A program made the translations under genes and the position numbers. DNA of 64,000 nt from Chrysemys picta bellii (lineage: Eukaryota > Chordata > Testudines > Emydidae). Positions 11,318 to 21,310 of this stretch are shown in pieces. The number at the start of each line of letters is the position of its first letter. Position 1 is the stretch's first letter. Location of the stretch: the NCBI RefSeq assembly GCF_011386835.1, contig NC_088794.1, positions 66,418,506 to 66,482,505 on the forward strand, given 5' to 3'. The notes beneath the pieces are model-generated. The model was not told where the DNA came from. It was given only the letters and a program-made list of their open reading frames with translations, and ran no database searches.

Positions 11318-11355
11318 CCGAAGAAGTGGGCTGTAGTCCACGAAAGCTTATGCTC
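11318..11355 (+). ncRNA. hammerhead-ribozyme-like motif in the right PLE arm
   Basis: The core box reads 'ccgaaga' (hammerhead consensus ctgangA, so one change, U4 to C). It is followed by a 6-bp stem 'gtgggc'/'gtccac' closing a 'tgta' loop, then GAAA (11342-11345), a 3-bp stem 'agc'/'gct' around 'ttat', and 'c' at 11355 as the expected cleavage position. Stem I is not evident. PLEs are known to carry minimal hammerheads in their terminal repeats. With the altered core this copy is probably inactive. Confidence 0.5.
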
Positions 11356-11419
11356 TAATAAATTTGTTAGTCTCTAAGGTGCCACAAGTACTCCTGTTCT
11401 TCTTTTATTGTATAATTGT

Positions 11420-11645
11420 GTTTTCCACAATACTCCTCCTTTTAGAACTCATAATCCCTCTATTTATAATGTATATTTTATTTACTAGACCTAACCACTT
11501 ACAAGTTTTTAGCCTCATGATTGACTGAGTCACTTGGAACAAGAACAGCCAGAAATGCTACACTATCTTTCATGGTTTTATTACTCATTTCTCAGTGCTC
11601 TGCCTCAGTTGGTATTGAGGCATTAAATTCATTATACATTTTTAG
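11420..11645. other. non-coding DNA between PLE copy 1 and the solo LTR
   Basis: A+T-rich host sequence with no recognised feature. Confidence 0.4.
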
Positions 11646-11649
11646 AAGT

Positions 11650-12323
11650 TGTGACAAAGTTCCTCCTCTATCTTGGTGGGTCCTGCGCCTATTGGCAGAT
11701 TTTCTTGCCTCAGAGATTCACCATGTGGGTTGGGGAACAGCCCAGAGACCTTCCCCTCTGGGAGAACCCACAGTCCAGGTCAATTGGGAGGTTTGGGGGG
11801 AACCCGGGTCCGCCCTCTACTCTGGGTTCCAGCCCAGGGCCCTGTGGACTGCAGCTGTCTATAGTGCCTTCTGTAACAGCTGTATGACAGCTACAACTCC
11901 CTGGGCTACTTCCTCATGGCCTCCTCCAAACACCTTCCTTATTCTCACCACAAGACCTTCCTCTTGGTGTCTGATAATGCTTGTGCTCCTCAGTCCTCCA
12001 GCATCACACCCACACCCACACCCTCTCAGCTCATTGCACCTCTTGCTCCCAGCTCCTCACACTCCCACCACAAACTGAAGTGAGCTCCTTTTTAAAACCC
12101 AGGTGCCCTGATTAGCCTGCCTTAATTGATTCTAGAAGCTTCTTCTTAATTGGCTCCAGGTGTCCTAATTAGCCTGCCTGCCTTAACTGGTTCTAGCAGG
12201 TTCCTGATTACTCTAGTACAGCCCCTGCTCTGGTCACTCAGGGAACAGAAAACTACTCATCCAGTGACCAGTATATTTGCCCTCTACCAGACTCCTGTAC
12301 CCCACTGGTCTGGGTCTGTCACA
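11650..12323 (+). mobile_element. solo LTR, 674 bp, 4-bp target duplication
   Basis: The element starts TGTGAC and ends GTCACA (perfect 6-bp inverted ends of TG..CA type) and is flanked by 'aagt' on both sides (11646-11649, 12324-12327). The interior is C/T-rich with a TATA-like 'tttttaaaaccc' at 12089-12100 and near-repeats of 'cctgattagcctgcctt' around 12109 and 12165. There is no coding interior, so this is the product of LTR-LTR recombination. The 4-bp duplication is compatible with a gammaretrovirus-like or other LTR element. The family cannot be named from the LTR alone. The long frames inside it are fortuitous. Confidence 0.75.
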
Positions 12324-12327
12324 AAGT

Positions 12328-14040
12328 ACATTGGAATGACTGCTGATCTTTTATTTGGGCGTTAACCCTTTTTCCATAGAAGCATATTAATGATGAGAGA
12401 TGCAAAATACATGAGCACCCAAAATGTAACTGGAAAATGTGTGATTTTCAGTGAGTTCCATTTTAATTATGACATTTTCCTTTTGCCACGTGTCTAGTTC
12501 TGTGAACCTAACAGTTAGGCATGGAAATTCAGTTTTACTGGCCTATTTGGGAATCAGACAGGCTCCATTTTCCTTCTGTCTGGAGAGCTATGTACAGTAA
12601 ACATATCTGTGAATGGTAACTGTGTTCCAAACACAATGAAACCAAGGGGCAGGTGAGATGAAATAATTTCCTTGTCTCTCTTGTAGGTTATAGCAACACT
12701 GACTTATGGGATCACTGGATAGGTAGAAGATAAGATCACGAGGAAATGGACAAAGTGGGATGCTGGACAGAAGAGAAAAAGCAAAGAAAAAGGAATTCTT
12801 CTGTTGCATAAGTTCCATGGCGATAAGACACAGAGGTATGGACTCCTATGTTCCATCTGTTGGGGAGACAGGGAAAAAGACTGTTCTGAATGGCTTCCTT
12901 GTGTTGTTTTGGTTGGAATTTGGTTGCTGTGATGTGTAAATGTGATAACAGATTAACAGTACAGTACTCATGACAGGATGTTTGGAATTGTGCAGGGTTT
13001 TGGAGGATGTAGCTTTGGTGAGACAGGTTCTGGACCTCCATCAGCTGGACATTTAATATTTGGAACTCAGTGATGGTGTATGTGTGACCAAACTCTAATA
13101 TATTAATTTGAGTTTCTCAATTCCGTATATGCAAGCAAACCCACACACACGTGGGGGGAGGGAGGGGAGGAGAGAGAGAGAAGAGGCATTTTTCTTTTGA
13201 CTGTTTCCCCATTTTCCCCCAAATAAAAAATACTTGTGTTCCATGTTCCTAACAAACTCGAGTGCTTGTAAATAGGGGGCAAACTGTTTGCAAAGGTAAC
13301 CAGGGAACTTCCCAGAGCCAGAAATAAGAGTATAGCTCAGGGTGAGGGGTCAAGCCTCCAGTTTTATCTATTTTTCAAAAAAAGTCCCCTAGACACATTG
13401 AATCCAGCCCTTGTTGCTTCTGTTGGCACCTGGCAGAAGGGTTACAGAAGGAAAAATTAAACTTCTTTAGGCTCTTCCTTCTTAGGCCATCCCTTACATC
13501 CCAACAACCCTTACTCTGTTCTCCTTTCCCCAATCTAGTACAACCAGATCTGGGCTCTGTGGACCTGGGACTTCAGGACTCAGATGAGATAAACTGATCC
13601 CAGGCAGACAGATTTAATTCCTCTTCAGATAATTCTGTACAATTAACCTATGATTCACCATTGCTCAGCAACTTCAAAATGCATACAGATGCATCCATTA
13701 CGTGCTACTAGACAGAAGATGGGACTTGTATTCACTGTGAAAGCATCAGACATGGTGGATTTCTCCAGAATATAATTTGGTACCCTTCAACTCATTAGAT
13801 GGGTTATACATAGGGGCAAAACTGACTCATTCCATTCCATGGGCATTGCACAGATCTATCTGAGGCAATTATAGTTAAGATGATCCTTAATATATGTGTG
13901 CTATTTATGTGTGTTTTTGCAAAGTTTGATTTTGGTTTTGTTTATTTCTTGTAGTTGAGCAGTTAGAGTCTATCTCCCATCTATATTTTTATATGACATT
14001 AATCACTGTGGTATCTGAATGCCTTTGATAAAAATGTTAG
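12328..14040. other. non-coding DNA
   Basis: Unique-looking sequence apart from a G/A-rich patch with 'cacacac' and 'gagagagag' at 13140-13190. Minus frames at 12588-13041 have no recognised domain. Confidence 0.4.
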
Positions 14041-14049
14041 CATTTTAGG

Positions 14050-14230
14050 GCCCATTCCTCATCCAATTAAGTCCTATATCACCATGATCAAGCTCCCCAT
14101 ACTTCAAAGTACTTAAGCATGTGCGTGAGTTTAAGCACGAAAGTAGTTCTATTGACTTAATTAGCACTATTCAGCTTCTGAAAGTCATGCATGTGCTTCA
14201 GTGCTTACCTAGATTGGTGTCCAAGTCCCT
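14050..14230. repeat. near-palindrome with 'acttaagcatgtgc' arms
   Basis: Left arm 'acttaagcatgtgcgtgagtt' and right arm 'tcatgcatgtgcttcagtgctta' are inverted relatives around a centre 'agttctattgacttaattagcact'. Belongs with the dispersed near-palindromes described under findings. Confidence 0.45.
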
Positions 14231-16050
14231 AATAAAAACCACAGAAGCTTGTATAAGGGAGACTTTTTAAAATGAAATAAGTGCCTCTCTTAAAACCTAA
14301 CCTAAAATACAATTTTTTCAACTAAACTTTATTGTGAGGGTGGGTAGTAATGTGCGGTGAGAAAGTCACAGCAGAATCAAATACACAGTCCCTGCCATGA
14401 CCACAGCCACAGCTAAGAATCAATTATACTGGCTAGTTACTTAGATTTACGCCCACAGTTGGAAGTGTGGGTACAAACTTGCAGGCACAGTTTGTGCTCA
14501 CAAAAAAAGTAGTTTTCCTTTAGAAAACTTGGTCCATAAAGTATACTGTATATAATATAGAGACAAAAATGAACCTCTGTGAAAACATGCATTTATTTAA
14601 ATACTCCTCTAATATACATTATGATGGAGACCATGAAAAAAGTGCACCAGATTCATAGCAATCTGTTTTGAAATATGTTTGCACTTGCTTTATATTCTAC
14701 AGGGAACTTGTAGTGCCACCTATAGTTAAAGTTGCCTGACACTATTATTGTACCCTGTTTTCTGTTGCTTATAACTGTGATTGAGATGGCAATTTCCTGC
14801 AATATCCTGAACAAACCTTATTGAATTAAGTTTAAGTATCTTAGGAGCTCATTGTATTAAAAATGCAAATGTTTATTTGTTATTGTGGGATTGTACATAG
14901 CTTGTCTAGGAGACATGACTAGTATCAGTCTTGGGAAGTGTTATGAGCATCACAGGAGTCTTTTAAACAATGGGCTAAGACAAAAATGAATTGTTACTTG
15001 AGTACATTTCCTAGGAAATACTTGGGAGGAAGCGGAGGATAAATGTCGCCTCTGGACCTGATCTTGTGAAGGCTTACCCTGGGAGAGGAACTTTGTCTAC
15101 AAATTACCTCTTCCCAGCATCAAAAGGTCTAAATAGCATTAAGGAGTAACTCTCAGATTATGAGCGTGCTGGTTCTGAACCAAGTGGTTATGAACTGGTA
15201 TCCACCGAAAAACCCACTGGTGGGTTTGAAGGACTGTTCACCAGCCAGAGCCCAAGGTTGGAGTTGAGATAATCTCTGGTGAGCTTATTAGCATTTTCAT
15301 AGGGTCTTTTATTGTTTTAATATGTTTTATCTGTAAAGCTATTAACCTTAAGAACAAATGTGCTTGCTTAGGAAGAGCTGTGTGGTAAGTCAATAACACT
15401 GTTTATCATCTCGGAGGAGAAAAGCAAAGCAGGCTGGCTTAGGCAGTCTGACTTTGTCGGGGAATTCTCAGTGTGGTCAGGGAGCCGTACAGCCTTGAAA
15501 TACTCTAGACAGGAGCAAGAGAGACACATGTTTCCATCGAACAGAGGTGATTGTTGGGGAGCCAGAAGCCTAAGAGTGAGTGCCCTTGCTGAACTATAAA
15601 GAGGGAAGACAGGTGCAGTTGCCCTGATCTGTGACAATAACTTTGACAGACTTTAATCATTCAATCAATTTTTAAAGATAGAGGTGTGCCTAATATCCAG
15701 GGTGTTTGCATAATATCCAAGGCGAGGTGGGGAATTTGCATTCACATCCTCTACCCCCGGATGTTTCCGAGGACATCCACTTCACATGTATTGTTCCAAA
15801 AGTCCATTATTATCTGGCACATTGTTCAAAATGTTCTTTGATCATCCAGGCCTTATTTCCCATCTTCCCCTAGAGATACATACAATCCTGGCTCACAATA
15901 ATACACAAACTTTGCAAAGATATTTAAATTTCCTTCAATAAAGTTTTTCAAGGAAATTGCCATATCAATCACACATTGAAAAATCAGGATGTGATTATCT
16001 CATGTTGGGAACCCAAAATTAGTGGACACTTGGAAATTTTGGTTTTTATT
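14231..16050. other. non-coding DNA, no feature recognised
   Basis: Unique-looking, A+T-rich. A short tandem echo 'taatatccagggtgtttgca' / 'taatatccaaggcg' occurs at 15691-15725. Confidence 0.4.
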
Positions 16051-16054
16051 TCTC

Positions 16055-16210
16055 CATTCCTCAGTTTTTCAACAGTATAAAGAGAATAACAATATCAGTT
16101 AACACAAAGGTTGTGAAGATAAATTCATTAATGTTTGTGAAGCACTCAACTACTAGGATGAGAGTGCCATAGAACTGCTGAGGAGGAAATAAGTAATAGT
16201 TGTATTTAGT
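16055..16210 (+). repeat. MIR-like SINE, 3' half, plus strand
   Basis: 'attcctcagtttttcaacagtataaagagaataac', 'aaaggttgtgaagataaattcatt', 'tgtgaagcactcaactactaggatgag' follow the order of the MIR core and 3' region. Confidence 0.6.
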
Positions 16211-16324
16211 ACAGGGTTTGAATGATGTAAATAAGACCTAGGGTCACATGCTGAATGAAGAGGATAAAAATGAAATATTGAGCAGCTACCCACCATTCAC
16301 AGGCTGGGGCAGGAGTTCTGTGGG

Positions 16325-16450
16325 GAAGATGTAGTATATGATCATGTAATTAAAGACTGCATCATACTGTATATGCAGAAAGGGGGAAAATTAAGGTTGC
16401 ACAAGCAAGCTTAATTCTGGCATTTACTAACTCTTGAGTGGTTAGCTTAG
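16325..16450. repeat. unclassified interspersed repeat R1, copy 1
   Basis: Shares 'tagtatatgatcatgtaattaaagact' and a downstream 'ttactaactcttgagtg' block with the segment at 55598-55700. The intervening parts differ by insertions and substitutions, as for dispersed copies of one family. No inverted ends or coding region identified. Confidence 0.5.
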
Positions 16451-16728
16451 CTATCTTTTTTTTCCTATTAACTTTTTATTTTTTAAAATATATCTACCGA
16501 GAAAACAAACATAACAAAGCATACAAAGTTCTCATGATATATTAACAATTTGCTATCTAACCTTAGCTATACTTGAAACATTTAATTCTATATGTAAAAT
16601 ATAAATGGTTAAAATATAAATCAATTATTTGTATTACAAATTTATAAACAGAATTTAACACCTACTATTTAATTTCTCAAAGTTAGTTTTGGCTACAAGG
16701 GGGTCAGTATTCCTCCAATGAGAGATAC

Positions 16729-16842
16729 AGTGGGCTGTAGCCCATGAAAGCTTATGCTCTAATAAATTTGTTAGTCTCTAAGGTGCCACAAGTACTCCTG
16801 TTCTTTTTGCAGATACAGACGAATACGGCTGCTACTCTGAAA
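16729..16842 (+). mobile_element. Penelope-like element, 3' end fragment
   Basis: Matches the right arms of the copies at 10.2 and 60.3 kb from 'cagtgggctgtagcccatgaaagc' onward and continues through 'gcagatacagacgaatacggctgctactctg'. That extra piece lies outside the paired part of the left arm in those copies, in antisense. This fragment therefore shows the full 3' end in sense orientation. The first hammerhead core box is cut off by 5' truncation. Confidence 0.8.
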
Positions 16843-18400
16843 CCAGAAAATAATTTGGTATTCACTGGAGTGTCAACAATTGTAATGTAATTTTTCTTAG
16901 CATAAAGCAGGACAATGAATTGAAAGAGTTGCACGATTCCAGTGGGAAATTAAACACCCACTAGGTGAAGGAAGGTGCTGCTCAAATTCATGAAAGGAAG
17001 GGACAAGAGGAGTAAGACCATTTTCTTAATCTTGACCTTGTGTTGCCTTTTGTACTAAGGTGTGGGAGTGAGGTTTTTTTTTAAAGCCTTTGAAAAGTCT
17101 GAGCATTTCCGTGCTGACCTGAACAAATGTGTGAAAAAAAGGTTGGTGCTGAAAGGTATTATGGCAAAGTTTGGTTTGTGAAATGTCAGCGTGGGTGGAT
17201 GTGAAATGACTGAAAGAAGGTGGCTTATGAATATTTTATTAAGATAAGCTTGCCCCAACTCCTTAACATTTGTGAGAGTCATTTATAAAGGGGATGAATG
17301 ATTATCTTTTGAATTGGGTTCTGTGTAGTATAAAGGGGTAATTTTAAATTATTGGACACAAAGTAATTTGTGTTTCAAAAATAACTAAAAATATTTAGTC
17401 CAAGAAACAAGAAAATGGTAAGTCAGCTCTTACTAATTGTTTCTCTTACCACCAAATCCGGGGTGTGACTCCCACTGTTTTAGTCACAGAGGTTCTTTTA
17501 CATACCTTAGGGGACACAATAATTAAGATGATCACAATTATTAATTAGGGCTATTTAATTATTAAAGAGAGGAAAAGAAGATATTGAACAAAACAACACA
17601 AAAGATAGAACACAAATGATAAACTGGTTACTTCCATTACGATTTCTTCTGTATGTGTCTCTGTGGAGACTATTAGCAGAGATTACACCTCTGAAAGTGG
17701 ACCCAGCTTTGGTGGGCCACTTTCCCTTGGTAAATTGAGACCAAAGTATATTGTTCCCCAAAATTATAGCAAACCCAGACTTAGTATCTTATTAGATACT
17801 TAAAATTGGTTATATGTGGGCAAACTAGTTTGTTTATGGTGGATCTGTTTTTAGTTATTAATAATAATTTAAACAGTTTATGACTGGGGAAAGTAAACAA
17901 TCTTAACTAAATTGTATGACATCAAAGAAAATATTTAAATCAGTTAGAAGAAGCCATTTAAGGAGCTATCTGAAAACAGGCTAATTATGGAATGTTAAGA
18001 ATTTTAAAACCCAGTATTTCTCCATTTACCAGTGTTGAGCCCCTGTTTTCTCTGCAGGAATACATGGTCTAACCATCTGGGAATTAGCAGGACAACTGGG
18101 TTAGTATTTCAAGTTACAGCAGCATTTTCATATTCCAATAAAATCATTACCAGAGTTTAAATCTAATCCCTTGGATAGTGTTTTAGTTAACTTTTTCTCA
18201 CCAATCTGTTCTGGAGAGGTTTTTCTTGGGTTCGTTTCTTATTGAGTTTTCTGTTTTTCTTATCTGTGGCAGATTTCTTGTTGAGATGGACAGGATAAGT
18301 CAATGAGTGCTTGCTGTTTTAAGCAGGATAGCAGAAGGGGGATATGTGAGTGAGAGGTTTATTTTTTAAATATTCTTCTCCTTCCTATTTCCATGCAATT
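16843..18400. other. A+T-rich non-coding DNA
   Basis: No repeat recognised. Minus frames at 17055-17282 and 17555-17761 lack domains. Confidence 0.4.
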
Positions 18401-18404
18401 ATAG

Positions 18405-18690
18405 GAGGGAGAGACTGAGTGAGCAGTGGGTGGCAGGGGCCTCTCAGGGGAGGAGAGGAGGAACTCAGTGAGAAGTGGCGAGCAGCAGGGGCCTCGGCGG
18501 AGGAGAGAAACAGGGACTGGAAGAAGTGGCGTGTGGGTGGGGCCATGGAGGAAAAGTGGGAGGGGGCCTCGGGGAAGAGCGCAGGCGGGGCCACCAGGGC
18601 CCAGGCGTCCATGCCCTCAAAAGGTAGCAGGTCAGCGCTGCATCACAGGGGAGGCTTAGCCTCCCCTGGCCTATTATACCTGCCACCTAT
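18405..18690. other. G+C-rich, purine-skewed block, probable repeat
   Basis: A sharp compositional island in A+T-rich surroundings: 'gggag', 'gaggagaggagg' and 'gtgggtggggcc' motifs, ending in 'ggggaggcttagcctcccc', a 19-bp perfect palindrome with one central base (18650-18668). Overlapping open frames on both strands are a consequence of composition. It could be part of a G+C-rich transposon. No termini were found. Confidence 0.4.
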
Positions 18691-20103
18691 GTCTTCCAGG
18701 CTTCCTTAGATTTAAAGTTGGTTGCTGTCATTCTCTTATTGGCTCCATGCCTTTGGGGTTGGCTTAGGTGACATCTTTGGCTCCTGAATATGCAGTCTGC
18801 CTAATGAATATGCAACATTTCTTTAATTGCCTTTGTTCTTGCAGTGGGAAAATCCCAGATAACCTTTTAAAGTTAAAATCTAACTTTTTATTCAATTCAT
18901 TTTCTGAGTTAATCCCTCAATTTTGTCAGAGTTCAACAGGAAATGAAATTCTGTTTCCGAAAGTCCAAACATTTCTGTTGCTGATATAAAAGTTTTTAGT
19001 TCTCAAAATAATTCTTAGAAAATCTTTAGCTTAAGTTGTTGATTCTACATGACAATTTTTGGAAAGATGATTTTTCTTGTCTTGCTGAATGGGATGAGTG
19101 TTGAAAGTAATTATAATTAATTCCCCATTAATATAAAAATTCTATACTTACATGACTTCTTACGTTGGTAATTAGTTTAGCAAGATCATTAGATTTCATG
19201 TCGGTACATAAAGCATGTTTCCATTTACATAGCAATAATATTAAGAGCTTTGCATGTAGCTAACATATCTGCAAGTATGTATTTCACAAAGGTCTTTGCC
19301 TTTTCAACACTTAAGAAATAAACAAAAGTTCAAACCAGTTCCAACTACACATTTTTTTCCTGGAAAGTTTTAAAAAACACAAACAGAGATTTTGATTTGG
19401 GGGCGGGGTTGGGGGCGGAAGTTGTTATAGTGCACTTTACAGCCTAGATTTATTGCTCTGATAACACACACTAAATTCCTGTTTACAATTAGGAGTCTTC
19501 CTAAAATATGAATGTTTTACATGGTTTTATGACTAAGGAGGTTATTTTTTTGATGTTTGCTTGTCCCTGGGAGACAGAACAGAAATATTCTGAAATTCCT
19601 TAAATAAGGCTGAACATTTTATAATATAACTAATCACATACAAATACTGTATACCTTTAGGCATCCTGGCTACACCATACTTGTAGCTATATCTGAATAC
19701 TAATTAAAGGCTGAAACAAGTTTGTAATGACCTAATATTTTTTTAAAGTTATAATAAGTTTATTGCCATGTTTGCATCCATACTGAGGTCTGTCCATCAC
19801 AGCTCTCAGATCTGACCTATTGTTGTAGCTCAACAAACTACCCAAGGAATGAATGTTCCATTTCTCTCAGCAAGGTTGTTATATTGTATTTCTCTATTTA
19901 GTTTTCTTATTAGAATCATCTTTGGAATGGCATCTGAACAAGCACTGTGTAGAGCCTGCAGGTTTGGGCAGGTGTGGTGAGAGGGTAATATTCACCTACT
20001 TGTGAACAGGAATTACATTACCAAAGCTGCTGTTACAGGAAATCAAGATATAACAGAACACTAACAATAGTAAAATAAATAAACCAGCATTCTTAGAAAC
20101 ATT
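18691..20103. other. A+T-rich non-coding DNA with one G-rich run
   Basis: Unique-looking. A G5-G4-G5 cluster on the plus strand at 19399-19418 interrupts it. Confidence 0.4.
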
Positions 20104-20105
20104 TA

Positions 20106-20293
20106 CACCTAACACCTATATAACGCTGTCCTCGGGAGCCAAAAAATCTTACCGCATTATAGGTGAAACCGTGTTATATTGAACTTGCTTTGATCTGCCG
20201 GAGCGCACAGTTCCACCCGCCCTGGAGTGCTGCTTTACCGCGTTATATCCAAATTCGTGTTATATCGGGTCGTGTTATATCAGGGTAGAAGTG
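20106..20293. mobile_element. mariner/Tigger-type MITE with TA flanks
   Basis: Left end 'cacctaacacctatataacgc' and right end 'gttatatcagggtagaagtg' are imperfect inverted repeats. TA flanks both sides (20104-20105 and 20294-20295). The interior repeats 'cgtgttatat'/'cgcgttatat' several times, has 'cggagcgcac' in the middle, and has no coding capacity. Confidence 0.7.
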
Positions 20294-20614
20294 TATTTAA
20301 AAAACCATCTGTAAGAAAAAACACAGAAACAGCTTCCCAGTAAGTAGATATGGGCATGGTTGAGAACAAAATGGCTGTCTCTCACTTCAGGCAGAGTGGA
20401 AGTGATGCTTCTTGACATGAGGAAACGCCTGGAGGAAATGGCAGCATTGATAGCTCCATTAGCTATCGTGGCATACACCTGTCCTTCAGCAAAACAGTTT
20501 GTAGCTTCTGATCTCCAGTGGATCCACTGCTGATCCTGGATTCACAACTATAATGATTGCCATTAAAAAGTCAACATTTGCTAACAGTTATTGCACAGTA
20601 ATTTCAGAGCTACC

Positions 20615-20692
20615 ACTGGTGTTATACAGAAGGTAAACTAGATTATCCAATGGTCCCTTCTGGCCTTAAAATCTGTGAATATGAATCTTCCT
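20615..20692 (+). mobile_element. CR1-type LINE, 3' tip
   Basis: 'actagattatccaatggtcccttctggccttaaaatctgtgaat' is the 3' end of a CR1/L3-type LINE. The same end closes the decayed copy around 50400-50445. Confidence 0.65.
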
Positions 20693-20789
20693 CTATAGTT
20701 TCAAGGGGGAAAAATGTATGAAGTGTGGGATATAGGTTGGCAAATACTGGCTTTTTAATGTTGGCCCCTGTGCCTTTCATTATCTGTGG

Positions 20790-21310
20790 CTAGCCAGGAA
20801 GTAGCAACCATTCCTCTTAGATGTGAACATCATGATAGTCTTCTATGCTTTGGTCATCTCCAAGCTAGACTGCCATACTTAGAACTAACCATGAAGTCTA
20901 CCTAGAAGATTCAGTTGAAAGAGAATCCATCTATTCATTCTGTGAATGGCCTGAGGTGTCTTCTCAAGTCTCTTTGCTGGTTTTCTGTTTATTTTTGGGT
21001 GTGGTACAACGTATTGAAGGTCTTTAAAGCCCTGAGTGGTCAGGGACTTGACTACCTGAGAGAGTGTCTCTCACCCTGTACCCCGTGAAGGCAGTTAAGA
21101 TTGTCTGGGAAGCTATTCCTGAGATTGAACTCTCTGGGACTGGCAAGAGGGGAGTCTCCATTTAAAGAATTCCACCTCTGGAATTCTCCCCTTACAGACC
21201 TTTAGTCTGCACTTTGTTTCATCAGAATTCACTCTTGGTGATCTTCTAGAAGGCAAGCTACTGATGTGTGCACATAATGGACAGTTCTATCACCCCTCGA
21301 TAGCCAGGGG
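20790..21310 (+). mobile_element. decayed LINE ORF2 C-terminus (L2/CR1-like)
   Basis: In one plus frame the stretch at 21001-21090 reads 'VVKALSGQGLDYLRECLSP', which matches the layout of the C-terminal tail of L2/CR1-type ORF2 proteins ('..KALxGxGPxYLxxxLSP..'). Upstream DNA 'gctggttttctgtttatttttggg' and downstream 'gaattctccccttac' fit the same tail. Stops and frameshifts break it. Assignment is by pattern only. Confidence 0.45.

Larger units (their letters stand above)
10239..11406 (+). mobile_element. Penelope-like element copy 1 with inverted arms and 13-bp target duplication
   Basis: A 13-bp target duplication 'attgtataattgt' brackets the insertion (10226-10238 and 11407-11419). The left arm (10273-10473) and right arm (11206-11406) are each 201 bp and near-perfect inverted complements. 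Outside the left arm lie 34 further bases (10239-10272) that are missing from the right end but present, in sense orientation, at the end of the fragment at 16729-16842. Between the arms is a 5'-truncated coding region ending in a GIY-YIG endonuclease. Only the end of the polymerase-side sequence survives, so the copy cannot move by itself. Arm identity suggests a fairly young insertion or arms copied from one template. Confidence 0.85.

Noticed and set aside
11521..12078. 185-codon plus-strand frame that could be called a protein
   Set aside because: It lies mostly inside the solo LTR, starts upstream of it, and has low-complexity proline/serine/threonine composition from C/T-rich DNA with no domain.
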